From positions 1-36,307 of IMG/VR virus record IMGVR_UViG_3300046167_000195: 36,307 nt of DNA, one strand, 5' to 3'. The notes under the pieces were generated by a model. It was not told the origin of the DNA. It did not search any database and saw nothing but the letters and a program-made list of their open reading frames with translations. Positions 13,535-21,913 of this stretch are shown piece by piece (position 1 is the stretch's first letter; each line of letters starts with the position of its first letter). The stretch is from a virus. Position numbers and translations under genes: made by a program.

Positions 13535-13719
13535 GATGTAAAGCATGCGATAGAATCTTAGAAGAAAAAGAAATGTTAAAAAAAGACAACCACGGAGAGT
13601 TTCTAGACCTATGCAACAACTGTTTATTTTCATCTATAGACACTAATGTTGACAGTATTGGTACTATTACTGAAGATTTATTCTTGACAAATGACGATGA
13701 TTCTGATACCCTCTACTAA
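13531..13719 (+). CDS. 62-residue zinc-ribbon-like protein
   Basis: Cysteine pairs C3-x2-C6 (RCKACDR) and C28-x2-C31 (LCNNCLF) would hold one zinc ion, and a Lys/Glu helix lies between them. The C-terminal 25 residues are acidic and Ser/Thr/Asp-rich. Such short zinc ribbons are common in phage early regions and often bind nucleic acid or polymerase. Last gene before the repeat-bearing gap at 13720-13843. Confidence 0.65.
   Translation: MRCKACDRILEEKEMLKKDNHGEFLDLCNNCLFSSIDTNVDSIGTITEDLFLTNDDDSDTLY
13684..13712 (+). promoter_or_regulatory. Possible promoter before the 84-residue gene
   Basis: Perfect TTGACA at 13684-13689, 17-nt spacer, then TACCCT at 13707-13712, which keeps only the most conserved -10 positions (T1, A2, T6). 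It overlaps the 3' end of the zinc-ribbon gene, as the capsid promoter overlaps queC. The weak -10 could need an activator, for which the GTAGTA array downstream is a candidate. Confidence 0.35.
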
Positions 13720-13720
13720 A

Positions 13721-13825
13721 GTAGTACATAAGTATTAACTAAGTAGTAAACAGAAGTAGTTAAACCTAAGTAGTAAAACATAGTAGTAAACTACATTAGT
13801 ACTCCTGTAGTACTTCTGTAGTACA
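13721..13825 (+). repeat. Array of GTAGT(A) boxes
   Basis: GTAGT occurs at 13721, 13743, 13756, 13770, 13783, 13807 and 13818, with near copies at 13732 (GTATT) and about 13797 (TTAGT). Spacings are 11-14 bases, close to one helical turn. The last two units are an exact CTGTAGTAC repeat 11 bases apart. It fills a 124-base gap with no open frame, just before the gene at 13844. It could be an operator array for a cooperative binder. Confidence 0.5.
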
Positions 13826-13843
13826 CCAGGAGACAACTTAAGT

Positions 13844-14098
13844 ATGATTAGAGACGAGTTTAGTGTGTACGAAATAACCGGTGGTGACTACTCCATCTAT
13901 CGCCTTGGCTACAGTGAGGCTAGAGACGTCGCTAACGAGATTATGAGGTGTGACCCTTATGGTGGTATACCTTTTGTTTTAAAGCTCGAGATGGACACTA
14001 GAGAGGCTCCTAGCGACAGTGTAAAGATCAGTAGGTCTGACTTTGAATTGTTCCTAGAAAAAGCCAGTGATCCATTCCCAACACCAGAGGACGACTAG
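13844..14098 (+). CDS. 84-residue protein, unknown function
   Basis: First gene after the repeat array, with a good CAGGAG site about 12 bases before the ATG. Sequence MIRDEFSVYEITGGDYSIYR opens a compact alpha/beta-looking domain; DFELFLEKASDPFPTPEDD closes it with an acidic tail. No recognisable motif. Confidence 0.7.
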   Translation: MIRDEFSVYEITGGDYSIYRLGYSEARDVANEIMRCDPYGGIPFVLKLEMDTREAPSDSVKISRSDFELFLEKASDPFPTPEDD

Positions 14099-14099
14099 C

Positions 14100-14378
14100 G
14101 TGAAACAACCAGATAACAAACAGGCAAAAATGTTTGGTAATGACGGTCCTGTAGGTAACGACGCAGAGATAATTGTGTACTACGAATACAACGGACCAGC
14201 TGAGCCAGTCCTGCGCATACCCTTTTGGTACTACAAAGAGGAGCTAGGAATGTTTGAACACTTTGAAGCTGCGGTACATAGGACAGCAAAAGCACTCAAA
14301 GAGTCCTACACGTATTGGCCCGAAGGGTACGTCCATGTGCAGACAATCATTAACGACGAATACGTAAATATGATTTGA
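14100..14378 (+). CDS. 92-residue protein, unknown function
   Basis: The GTG at 14100 is chosen as start because it follows the previous stop by one base and has GAGG about nine bases upstream; the ATG at 14130 (MFGNDGPVGN) is the alternative. It is aromatic-rich (IIVYYEYNGPAEPVLRIPFW), probably a small alpha/beta protein. Its stop codon overlaps the -35 of the promoter for the ssDNA-binding gene. Confidence 0.65.
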   Translation: MKQPDNKQAKMFGNDGPVGNDAEIIVYYEYNGPAEPVLRIPFWYYKEELGMFEHFEAAVHRTAKALKESYTYWPEGYVHVQTIINDEYVNMI

Positions 14379-14404
14379 TTGCATACGCAGTGATGTGGTA
14401 TAAT
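14375..14404 (+). promoter_or_regulatory. Promoter of the replisome genes
   Basis: TTGATT at 14375-14380, 18-nt spacer and a perfect TATAAT at 14399-14404, preceded by TGG (extended -10). The start point near 14411 leaves about 50 bases of leader before the ssDNA-binding protein, with a GGAG ribosome site. It should drive the ssDNA-binding protein through ribonucleotide reductase. Confidence 0.8.
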
Positions 14405-14462
14405 ATTAGTATGACTAGACATGATCTAGTTGCAACCCAAGTAAAAAACGGAGATTATTCCA

Positions 14463-14834
14463 ATGGCAGTAATAGAAGGCATTTGTAACTTTAGCAACCT
14501 AACTCAACACGACGTTTTCAACGGTCAGGACACTGGTCAATTCTCTATGACCATTACAATGACTGAAGACGACGCCAGTGAGTTAGCTGCTCAAGGTGTT
14601 AAGATCAAGGACTACCAAGGTGCTAAGCAACGTAAGTTCAAAAGTCGGTACGACGTTAAGACTTTTGACGCTGAAGGTAATCCTTATGGCGGTGAAGTAC
14701 CTTACAACTCTAAGGTGCGACTGAAGTACAAGCTAGGTCAGCCACATCCTGTTCATGGTGTGTCAACTTACCTAGAAGCAGTAAAAGTTTTAGAAGAAGC
14801 AGAGATGGAATTAGGAGAAGCTGCGGACTTCTAA
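14463..14834 (+). CDS. Single-stranded DNA-binding protein (gp2.5/DUF2815-like)
   Basis: 123 residues: an OB-fold-like beta-rich body (GQFSMTITMTEDDASELAAQ, RKFKSRYDVKTFDAEGN) and a short acidic C-terminal tail ending in Phe (ELGEAADF). In T7 gp2.5 and bacterial SSB such a tail contacts polymerase and helicase. It is the first gene behind its own promoter and directly precedes the primase-helicase, matching the replisome order of T7-like phages. The assignment comes from tail, size and context rather than a strict motif. Confidence 0.75.
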   Translation: MAVIEGICNFSNLTQHDVFNGQDTGQFSMTITMTEDDASELAAQGVKIKDYQGAKQRKFKSRYDVKTFDAEGNPYGGEVPYNSKVRLKYKLGQPHPVHGVSTYLEAVKVLEEAEMELGEAADF

Positions 14835-14835
14835 C

Positions 14836-16443
14836 ATGGCTAACTTTGTGAGACATGAAGGGTGTCCCAAGTGCAATTCTTCGGACGCCCTTGCTATTTA
14901 CGACGACGGTTCTACGCATTGCTTTAGTTCCGTTTGTGACTACCATACACACGGTGACAGTACTATGTCCGAAGTGATACCGATAGCTAAAGCTAAGCCA
15001 CTACAAATGTTTGGTACAGTGGCAGCAATACCCAACAGACGAATATCCAAAGAAACCTGTATGCGCTTTGGCGTAACCGTTGAGTACGGTTCTACAGGTG
15101 AAATAGAAAAGCACTACTACCCTTTTTATGACGTTAACACCGGTGAAGTATGTGCAGCTAAGATCAGGGAAGTAAAAACCAAAAACTTTTTTAGTAACGG
15201 AGACCCAAAGACAGCAGGGTTCTTCGGACAACAACAGTGCACTACTAACAAGTTCATAACCATTACTGAAGGTGAACTAGACGCCTTAGCAGTGTACGAA
15301 ATGTTCAACAAGCAGTACGACGTGGTGTCACTACGTGCTGGTGCGTCCTCTGCAGCCAAAGAGATCAAGGAACAGTTAGAGTGGCTTGAGTCCTATGACC
15401 AAGTGGTACTCTGTTTTGACAACGACAAAGCCGGTGACGCCGCTCTGGAACAAGTTAAGGACCTCTTCAGTCCTAACAAGTTAAAAATAGTAAAGTTACC
15501 ACTCAAGGACGCCAGTGACATGCTCATGGCGAACCGTGTTAAGGACTTTACGCAAGCATGGTGGAACGCAAAGGTTTATCGTCCTGACGGCATTGTAGCA
15601 GGGACTGACACATGGGACACATTGGTACAAAAGCGCCAGGTGAAGTCCATACCTTATCCTTGGAACGGCCTCAATGAGATAACAAGAGGACATAGGCCCT
15701 ATGAGTTGGTCACGATCACAAGCGGCAGTGGTATGGGAAAGTCCCAATTTATCAGAGAAATCGAATATGATTTACTACGCCGATGCGAAGGCAATATTGG
15801 AGTCTTGGCGCTTGAGGAAGATTTGGCCCGAACAAGTCTTGGCATCATGTCGGTGGCGGCAAATAGGCCCCTACACTTGGAAGAGGACACGCCAGTGGAC
15901 GAGCTTCGGCCGTTCTGGGAAGCCACATTGGGAACAGGACGTTACTACTTATTTGACCATTGGGGGTCAACTTCAGCAGATAACTTGCTCGCCCGTGTTC
16001 GCTACATGGCAAAAGCACTTGACTGCCGGTACGTCGTACTGGATCACTTGTCCATCGTCGTCAGTTCCCAAGAGTCAGGAGACGAGAGAAAAGCCATTGA
16101 CGAGATCATGACACGCCTTCGTACACTCGTGGCTGAAACAGGCATCTGCTTGTTCCTCGTGTCACACTTACGCAGGTCACAAGGCAAGGCACACGAGGAC
16201 GGAGCGCAGATCAGCTTAGGTGAATTACGTGGTTCACAGGCTATCGCTCAGTTGTCCGACATTGTCATTGGTATGGAACGTGACCAGCAGAATGAAAACG
16301 AAGACGTAAGAAATACTACTACTGTTCGTGTCCTCAAGAATAGGTATACAGGTGAAACTGGACCCGCTTGTTGGCTGCAGTACGAAAAACAAACAGGGAG
16401 GTTACAGGAAGTCGCAAATCCTAATGTTGGCGAGGATTTCTAA
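14836..16443 (+). CDS. Primase-helicase (T7 gp4-like)
   Basis: 535 residues. Zinc-binding region with C10, C13, C29 and C34; TOPRIM primase domain with Glu145 (TEGELDAL) and the DxD pair Asp195/Asp197 (CFDNDKAG); DnaB-type helicase with Walker A TSGSGMGKSQ at 295-304, Walker B YVVLDHLS at 399-406, LVSHLRR at 441-447, RGSQAI at 465-470 and arginine-finger candidate Arg503 (KNRYTGETG). It unwinds the fork and primes the lagging strand. All known catalytic residues are present. It starts one base after the ssDNA-binding gene, and its stop overlaps the HNH start (TAATG). Confidence 0.93.
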   Translation: MANFVRHEGCPKCNSSDALAIYDDGSTHCFSSVCDYHTHGDSTMSEVIPIAKAKPLQMFGTVAAIPNRRISKETCMRFGVTVEYGSTGEIEKHYYPFYDVNTGEVCAAKIREVKTKNFFSNGDPKTAGFFGQQQCTTNKFITITEGELDALAVYEMFNKQYDVVSLRAGASSAAKEIKEQLEWLESYDQVVLCFDNDKAGDAALEQVKDLFSPNKLKIVKLPLKDASDMLMANRVKDFTQAWWNAKVYRPDGIVAGTDTWDTLVQKRQVKSIPYPWNGLNEITRGHRPYELVTITSGSGMGKSQFIREIEYDLLRRCEGNIGVLALEEDLARTSLGIMSVAANRPLHLEEDTPVDELRPFWEATLGTGRYYLFDHWGSTSADNLLARVRYMAKALDCRYVVLDHLSIVVSSQESGDERKAIDEIMTRLRTLVAETGICLFLVSHLRRSQGKAHEDGAQISLGELRGSQAIAQLSDIVIGMERDQQNENEDVRNTTTVRVLKNRYTGETGPACWLQYEKQTGRLQEVANPNVGEDF

Positions 16444-16769
16444 TGTACTCTACAAGAAGAAGATACCATTTACGCAAGTTAGAAAAAAAAGCGTACATAC
16501 GGAAGTACAAGATGGAAAAGGGGTGTCAAGAATGTGGTTATAATGAAATACCTGAAGCGTTGGAACTTGACCATATTGACAGAACAAAGAAAAACTTTAA
16601 GATGTCGAAAGGATATCTGTACACATGGGACAAAATACATAAAGAACTAGAAAACTGTGTTGTCCTTTGCTCTAACTGTCACAGAAAAAAGACAACGGAA
16701 GAGAAGGACTACTTAGAAACTGACTACGTGGAGCCTGAAGAACTGCAGTATGATTTATTTGGATCTTGA
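16443..16769 (+). CDS. HNH endonuclease (free-standing homing type)
   Basis: 108 residues: a basic N-terminus (YSTRRRYHLRKLEKKAYIRK), then zinc knuckle CQECG, the HNH core ELDHIDR near residue 42, and CSNCHRKKT completing the beta-beta-alpha metal fold. It is inserted between helicase and polymerase yet overlaps both (1 nt and 20 nt), so it is well settled in the operon. Such genes cleave allelic sites in related phages to spread themselves or exclude rivals; the target is unknown. Confidence 0.88.
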   Translation: MYSTRRRYHLRKLEKKAYIRKYKMEKGCQECGYNEIPEALELDHIDRTKKNFKMSKGYLYTWDKIHKELENCVVLCSNCHRKKTTEEKDYLETDYVEPEELQYDLFGS

Positions 16770-18387
16770 AGCTGACGGTTTAGACCCAACGACCATCTGG
16801 TGTGTCGTAACCAGGGAAAATGGTGTCAGTACCGTGCATACCACTCCAGACACGCTCTGTAAGGCTCTAGAAGGCTCTGTGAGCGTCGTTGGTCACAACC
16901 TGATAGGGTACGATGTCCCTGTCTTAAAACGCCTCTGGAGCGTTTCTATAGCCTCTGAGCGCATAGTCGATACTTTGGTAATTTCACGTCTTTTTGACCC
17001 TAGCAAGTCAGGTGGTCACTCTTTGAGGAATTGGGGGAATGAGTTAGGCTTTCCCAAAGGTGACCATTCTGACTTTTCTTGTCTTTCAGAGGAGATGATT
17101 GATTACTGTATACAGGACGTAGCAGTTACAGAAGCAGTGCACCAAAAGCTTCTACAGAGTATGCAGAACTGGGAAAATAAGGACTGTATTGAGTTAGAAC
17201 ATAAGGTTCAATGGATCGTGCAACAGCAGGAGAACAACGGTTGGCTTTTGAACCAAGAGTTAGCCAATGACCTCTGTGCAACCTTTAAGGAAGGCATGAA
17301 TGACATACAGTATGAACTACAAGAGATGTTTCCACCCATTGTCGAAGAGAGGTATTCTGAAAAGACCAAGAAGCGCCTTAAAGATAAGGTTACGGTTTTC
17401 AATGTCGGTTCACGGCAACAAGTGGCAGAGAGACTTGAAACAAAAGGTGCAGTATGGTCGGAACTCACGCCAAGCGGAAAGCCCGTTGTTGACGAAAAGA
17501 CGCTTAAGCAGAACGATCATGTCCCTGAAGCGGCAAAAGTTTTGGAATATCTGTTGCTTCAGAAGCGCCACGCGCAAGTACTCTCGTGGTTGGAAGCTGT
17601 CAAGGAGGACGGTAGAGTACACGGAAGAGTCATTAGCAATGGTGCTGTTACTGGTCGCATGACCCACCAGTCACCTAACATGGCTCAAGTACCTGCAGGT
17701 CATAGTCCTTATGGCAAAGAGTGTCGCTCCTGCTGGACCATACCAGAAGGTAAAAAATTAGTAGGTTTTGACGCTAGTGGCCTTGAGTTACGGATGTTGG
17801 CACACTACATGGACGATAAGGAGTTTACCAATGTCCTCCTCACAGAAGATATACATACAAGAAATCAGTTGGCTGCAGGACTTGAAACAAGACCTCAAGC
17901 GAAAACTTTCATCTACGCTTTCCTCTATGGAGCAGGAGACGCAAAAATCGGAACTATCGTTGGAGGCAGCGCATCTGACGGCGCAGACCTTAAACGGAGA
18001 TTTTTATCAAATACACCTGCTCTTGAAAGTTTACGAGAGCGTACTATTAGAGCAGCTAAACGAGGTTATCTCAGAGGACTTGATGGTAGACATCTCAGAA
18101 TTCGATCTGAACATGCTGCACTAAACACGCTACTACAGGCTGCTGGTGCTATAGTCATGAAGAAGGCTTTGATAATCCTAGACGACTACGCACAGCAATG
18201 GGAACTAGACTATAAATTTATAGGTAACATACATGACGAAGTACAGTCGGAAGTGGCTGGAGACCAAGCAGAGAAGTTCGGTTGGCTTGCAGTCGAGTGC
18301 CTCAAGGCGTCAGGCGTACAGTTTAAACTTAGATGTCCACTGGACGGAGAGTACCAAATCGGAACTACGTGGGCAGAAACCCACTAA
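16750..18387 (+). CDS. DNA polymerase, family A (T7 gp5-like)
   Basis: 545 residues. Proofreading exonuclease motifs: LDLEADGL with Asp5 and Glu7, GHNLIGYD (49-55), YCIQD with Asp123. Polymerase motifs: A, GFDASGLELRML with Asp341; B (O-helix), R381, K385, Y389, Y393-G394; C, HDE at 495-497. The residue at the sugar-selecting O-helix position is Tyr389, as in T7, where E. coli Pol I has Phe. It is shorter than T7 gp5 (704) but no catalytic element is missing. Replicates the phage genome with gp4-type helicase and ssDNA-binding protein. Confidence 0.95.
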   Translation: MIYLDLEADGLDPTTIWCVVTRENGVSTVHTTPDTLCKALEGSVSVVGHNLIGYDVPVLKRLWSVSIASERIVDTLVISRLFDPSKSGGHSLRNWGNELGFPKGDHSDFSCLSEEMIDYCIQDVAVTEAVHQKLLQSMQNWENKDCIELEHKVQWIVQQQENNGWLLNQELANDLCATFKEGMNDIQYELQEMFPPIVEERYSEKTKKRLKDKVTVFNVGSRQQVAERLETKGAVWSELTPSGKPVVDEKTLKQNDHVPEAAKVLEYLLLQKRHAQVLSWLEAVKEDGRVHGRVISNGAVTGRMTHQSPNMAQVPAGHSPYGKECRSCWTIPEGKKLVGFDASGLELRMLAHYMDDKEFTNVLLTEDIHTRNQLAAGLETRPQAKTFIYAFLYGAGDAKIGTIVGGSASDGADLKRRFLSNTPALESLRERTIRAAKRGYLRGLDGRHLRIRSEHAALNTLLQAAGAIVMKKALIILDDYAQQWELDYKFIGNIHDEVQSEVAGDQAEKFGWLAVECLKASGVQFKLRCPLDGEYQIGTTWAETH

Positions 18388-18396
18388 GGCTAAACC

Positions 18397-19260
18397 ATGA
18401 AAAACATCTACACATTAGTAGACGACATTTACAACCTGGTTGAAACAAAAGAAGTAGCTGAAGGCATAGACATAGAGGACTGCATTGAGACCTTTGGTGA
18501 AGCCGTGAAGCAGCTTATGCGTAATGAGTTTACACGCAAGCGTGACGACTCACGTAAGCTCCGCATGTCCAATATAGGACGCCGTGATCGTTACCTTTGG
18601 AACGTCTGGAATGACGTAGAGAAGGACGACGACATGCAGGGACATACGTACGTTAAGTTTCTCTACGGTCATCTTATAGAAGAATTACTTCTATTCCTAA
18701 CACGAGCAGCAGGTCACGAGGTGACAGATGAACAGAAAAAGTGTGAAGTTAACGGTATTAGTGGCTCTATGGACTGCAAAATTGACGGCGTTGTCACTGA
18801 TGTTAAAAGCGTGTCCACTTTTGGGTTTAGAAAATTCAAGGACGGAAATCTCGCTTTTGATGACCCGTTTGGCTACATTTCTCAAATTAAAGGATATGCA
18901 AAAGCAGAAGGCCAAACTCAGTACGGATGGTTAGCAATGGACAAGCAGAATGGTCACTTGTCGTACCTCATGTATGACGACGAGGACACTCAAGCACCTG
19001 TCCATGAAGTTATCGGTTATGACATTGGTGACCGCATAGACCACATTAAAACAATGGTAGAACAACCAGAGCCACCAAAGCACTGCTATAAGCCGAAGGA
19101 AGACGGCAAGAGCGGCAACATGAAGCTGGACACTGGATGCTCCTACTGCGCCTATAAGAAAAACTGTTGGCCTGGCTTAAGAGCCTTTGCCTACTCTTCA
19201 GGTCCACGCTATTTAACAGAGGTGTTCAATGAACCGAAGGTCCAAGAAATCCAAATTTAG
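18397..19260 (+). CDS. PD-(D/E)XK exonuclease, Cas4/RecB-like with probable iron-sulfur cluster
   Basis: 287 residues. The nuclease core is visible as GSMDCKIDGVVTDVKSVS (Asp and D-x-K), with QIKGYAKAEG as the following helix. Near the C-terminus Cys residues in KHCYKPK and GCSYCAYKKNCW give the C-x(n)-C-x2-C-x5-C spacing of Cas4/AddB-type 4Fe-4S nucleases. In T7-like phages the exonuclease (gp6) trims primers and recycles host DNA; this protein stands in that position between polymerase and endonuclease I. Overlaps the next gene by 32 nt. Confidence 0.78.
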   Translation: MKNIYTLVDDIYNLVETKEVAEGIDIEDCIETFGEAVKQLMRNEFTRKRDDSRKLRMSNIGRRDRYLWNVWNDVEKDDDMQGHTYVKFLYGHLIEELLLFLTRAAGHEVTDEQKKCEVNGISGSMDCKIDGVVTDVKSVSTFGFRKFKDGNLAFDDPFGYISQIKGYAKAEGQTQYGWLAMDKQNGHLSYLMYDDEDTQAPVHEVIGYDIGDRIDHIKTMVEQPEPPKHCYKPKEDGKSGNMKLDTGCSYCAYKKNCWPGLRAFAYSSGPRYLTEVFNEPKVQEIQI

Positions 19261-19642
19261 AAGCACGTTCGAAGACGATGTCAGCAAGATATTGAAGGAT
19301 TTTGATTATGAACCATTCACGGTCCCTTACATTATTAGTCGGTCTTATCGTCCTGATTTCGTACATAGTGCTTCCAATACTCTTGTTGAATGCAAAGGAT
19401 ATTTTCGGGACGGAGACACGAAGAAGTACACCAGTATCAGAGACAGTCTCCCCAAAGGACAAAAACTAGTCTTTGTACTAATGCAACCCAATAAAAAAAT
19501 AAGAAAAGGCGCTAAGATGACTATGTCACAGTGGTGCGACAAAGAGGGAATACTATGGTACACTTTAGATACGCTGCAGGAGTTAATTGACCATGTCACT
19601 AACTTTGGGGGAAATGAAGGAAAAGCTACTGAAGCTGTATGA
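19229..19642 (+). CDS. Endonuclease I, Holliday-junction resolvase (T7 gp3-like)
   Basis: 137 residues, close to T7 endonuclease I (149). The PD-(D/E)XK site is seen as SYRPDFVHS, then TLVECKGYFRDGD (Asp, Glu-x-Lys); upstream is STFEDDVSKILKDF, the family's N-terminal helix. It debranches replication intermediates and breaks down host DNA. It overlaps the exonuclease gene by 32 nt and the next gene by 50 nt. Confidence 0.85.
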   Translation: MNRRSKKSKFRSTFEDDVSKILKDFDYEPFTVPYIISRSYRPDFVHSASNTLVECKGYFRDGDTKKYTSIRDSLPKGQKLVFVLMQPNKKIRKGAKMTMSQWCDKEGILWYTLDTLQELIDHVTNFGGNEGKATEAV

Positions 19643-19772
19643 TCCTGACGATTTACTGGAAGCGTTAGAGATTACTTCTGAACAGTTGCTTGATAGGTTT
19701 GAAGATAAACTAATCAATAGGTTTGACGTTTTTGAAGAGGAATTAAAAGAGGAAGAGACTTATGAGTATTGA
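19593..19772 (+). CDS. 59-residue acidic helical protein
   Basis: The ATG at 19593 is preferred over an upstream TTG at 19587; both lie within the endonuclease I gene in another frame. The product (MSLTLGEMKEKLLKLYDPDD, then SEQLLDRFEDKLINRFDVFE) is regular, acidic and helical, of a type I have seen in marine phages, which argues that the 50-nt overlap is coding. Overlaps the DUF3310 gene by 11 nt. Function unknown. Confidence 0.65.
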   Translation: MSLTLGEMKEKLLKLYDPDDLLEALEITSEQLLDRFEDKLINRFDVFEEELKEEETYEY

Positions 19773-20037
19773 CGATGCAACTCCTGCAGATTGGGACGGT
19801 ATTTCTATACTGAAGAAGCCAAAGGTAGACCCTGTAGAACAACCGGATCATTACAACAAAGGATCAATCGAAGCGATAGAAGCAATCAAGGCGTCCATGC
19901 CTGAACACGAGTTCAACGGTTATCTTAAGGGTAACGCACTGAAGTACCTCTGGCGCTACGACTACAAAGGCAAACCCATCGAAGACTTACGTAAGTGTAA
20001 GTGGTATATTGAACGACTGATAAAGGAACTAAATTAA
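19762..20037 (+). CDS. DUF3310 protein (nucleotide-kinase-like, small)
   Basis: 91 residues carrying the full DUF3310 signature: QPDHYNKGSIEAIEAI, NGYLKGNALKYLWRYDYKGK and the end RKCKWYIERLIKEL. The domain is common in phages next to nucleotide-metabolism genes; some are labelled nucleotide kinase without biochemical proof. Here it directly precedes and overlaps by one base (TAATG) the ribonucleotide reductase, in line with a role in nucleotide supply. Confidence 0.85.
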   Translation: MSIDDATPADWDGISILKKPKVDPVEQPDHYNKGSIEAIEAIKASMPEHEFNGYLKGNALKYLWRYDYKGKPIEDLRKCKWYIERLIKELN

Positions 20038-21908
20038 TGGACGCATACCAACAGTACATACACAAAAGCAGGTACGCAAGGTACTTGCCTGAAGAGCAAC
20101 GGCGTGAAACCTGGGAAGAAACCATTGACCGCTACCTCAACTTTTGGATAGAGAAAGGTAAGCTTACTCTTGAAGAAGCTAACGGTATCTTTGCAGACAT
20201 TCATGACATGGGTGTTATGCCCTCCATGCGAGCACTCATGACTGCTGGAGAAGCACTAGACCGTGACAATGTAGCTGGGTTTAACTGCTCTTACTTACCT
20301 ATCGACCATCCTAAAGCTTTTGATGAAATGATGTACGTACTTATGTGCGGTACAGGTGTAGGCTTTAGTGTTGAACGCCAGTACGTATCTAAACTACCGG
20401 AAGTAGCAGAGGAATTTCATGACACAGATACCGTTATACACGTCGCTGACAGCAAAATTGGATGGGCTAAAGCGTACAGAGAACTTATTAGCCTGCTGTA
20501 TTCGGGTCAGCTTCCAAAGTGGGACGTATCTGGAGTACGACCTGCAGGGTCAGCCCTTAAAACCTTCGGAGGTAGAGCGTCTGGTGCGGATCCTCTTGTT
20601 GACCTCTTTAAATTTACCACCGAAATCTTTAGGGAGGCTGCTGGACGTAAGCTTTCCTCTATCGAGTGTCACGATATCTGCTGTAAGATTGCACAAATCG
20701 TTGTCGTCGGAGGGGTTAGGAGAAGTGCTCTTATCAGTCTTAGTAACCTCACTGACGATAGACTACGACGGTGTAAGTCAGGACAGTGGTGGCAAGACAA
20801 TCCACAACGAGGACTAGCCAACAATAGCGCGTGTTATACAGAGAAGCCGGACTTTGAGGCATTCCTAAACGAGTGGAGTAGTTTGTATGAGTCACGATCA
20901 GGAGAACGAGGAATGTTCTCTAGAGTCGCAAGTCAAAAACAAGCTGCAAAGAACGAGCGACGAGATGCTACCTATGATTTTGGAACTAATCCGTGTTCAG
21001 AGATCATCTTACGACCAAACCAGTTCTGCAATCTATCGGAAGTTGTTGTCAGGTCAGCCGATACGTTGTCAGACCTTAAACGAAAAGTACGTGTTGCGGC
21101 TATCCTTGGAACTTTACAGGCTACGTTAACTGACTTCCGTTACCTACGTAAAGCGTGGCAAAAGAATACAGAAGAGGAAGCATTACTTGGTGTTAGCTTA
21201 ACAGGCATCATGGATCACCCAACGCTATCAGGAAGGAGGGACAAAGGTGTTCTCAAGACTTGGCTTACTGAACTCAAAGAAGAAGCGATTAACACTAATA
21301 AGGAATGGGCTACTAAGCTTGGTATTAATATCAGCACTGCCATTACTGCTGTTAAACCTTCCGGTACTGTTAGTCAGCTGGTTGATTCTGCATCTGGCAT
21401 CCATCCTAGATACTCAGATCAATACATTAGACGAGTTAGAGCGGACGCAAGAGACCCACTCTGTCAAGTCTTAGAATCGGCAGGAGTGCCTGTAGAGGAC
21501 GACGTAATGTCTCCTAGTACTAAGGTATTCTCCTTTCCGATAAAGTCTCCTGAAGGCGCTGTGGTGGCCTCTGAGATGGGAGCAATGGAGCAACTTGAGC
21601 TATGGGAAATTTACCAGGACTTCTGGTGTGAACATAAGCCGTCTATGACCTGTTACTACCGTGACGAAGAGTTCTTGGAAGTGGGTCAATGGTTGTACAA
21701 TAAGTTCGATAAGATAAGCGGAGTTAGTTTCCTCCCTTATTCCGAACATACGTATCAACAAGCGCCTTATGAACCCATAGACTTAGAGACCTATGAGAAG
21801 CTGAAAAAAGAGTTTCCTGAGACCATTGATTGGGCAATCTCAGAAAACTCAGACATGACGGAAGGGTCTCAACAGTTAGCCTGCACTGGTAATAACTGTG
21901 AGTTGTAA
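20037..21908 (+). CDS. nrdJ: Class II (B12-dependent) ribonucleotide reductase
   Basis: 623 residues, monomeric class II type. First reducing Cys84 (GFNCSY); Asn318-Cys320-Glu322 (NPCSEI) as radical site; Cys331 as second reducing cysteine, 11 residues later exactly as in the Lactobacillus leichmannii enzyme; KPSGTVSQLVDSASGIHPRY loop; C-terminal pair Cys616/Cys621 (CTGNNC) for re-reduction. It makes deoxynucleotides using host-derived cobalamin. The gene closes the replication arm and is followed by a strong terminator. No thioredoxin or glutaredoxin was found, so reduction relies on the host. Confidence 0.94.
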   Translation: MDAYQQYIHKSRYARYLPEEQRRETWEETIDRYLNFWIEKGKLTLEEANGIFADIHDMGVMPSMRALMTAGEALDRDNVAGFNCSYLPIDHPKAFDEMMYVLMCGTGVGFSVERQYVSKLPEVAEEFHDTDTVIHVADSKIGWAKAYRELISLLYSGQLPKWDVSGVRPAGSALKTFGGRASGADPLVDLFKFTTEIFREAAGRKLSSIECHDICCKIAQIVVVGGVRRSALISLSNLTDDRLRRCKSGQWWQDNPQRGLANNSACYTEKPDFEAFLNEWSSLYESRSGERGMFSRVASQKQAAKNERRDATYDFGTNPCSEIILRPNQFCNLSEVVVRSADTLSDLKRKVRVAAILGTLQATLTDFRYLRKAWQKNTEEEALLGVSLTGIMDHPTLSGRRDKGVLKTWLTELKEEAINTNKEWATKLGINISTAITAVKPSGTVSQLVDSASGIHPRYSDQYIRRVRADARDPLCQVLESAGVPVEDDVMSPSTKVFSFPIKSPEGAVVASEMGAMEQLELWEIYQDFWCEHKPSMTCYYRDEEFLEVGQWLYNKFDKISGVSFLPYSEHTYQQAPYEPIDLETYEKLKKEFPETIDWAISENSDMTEGSQQLACTGNNCEL

Positions 21909-21913
21909 CTTAT

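Noticed and set aside
14067-14099. Upstream start at 14067 for the 92-residue gene
   Set aside because: It would overlap the previous gene by 32 nt; GTG at 14100 follows that stop and has GAGG at a suitable distance.
16750-18387. Truncated DNA polymerase because it is 160 residues shorter than T7 gp5
   Set aside because: All exonuclease and polymerase motifs are present in order; the difference is in insertions such as the thioredoxin-binding loop region.
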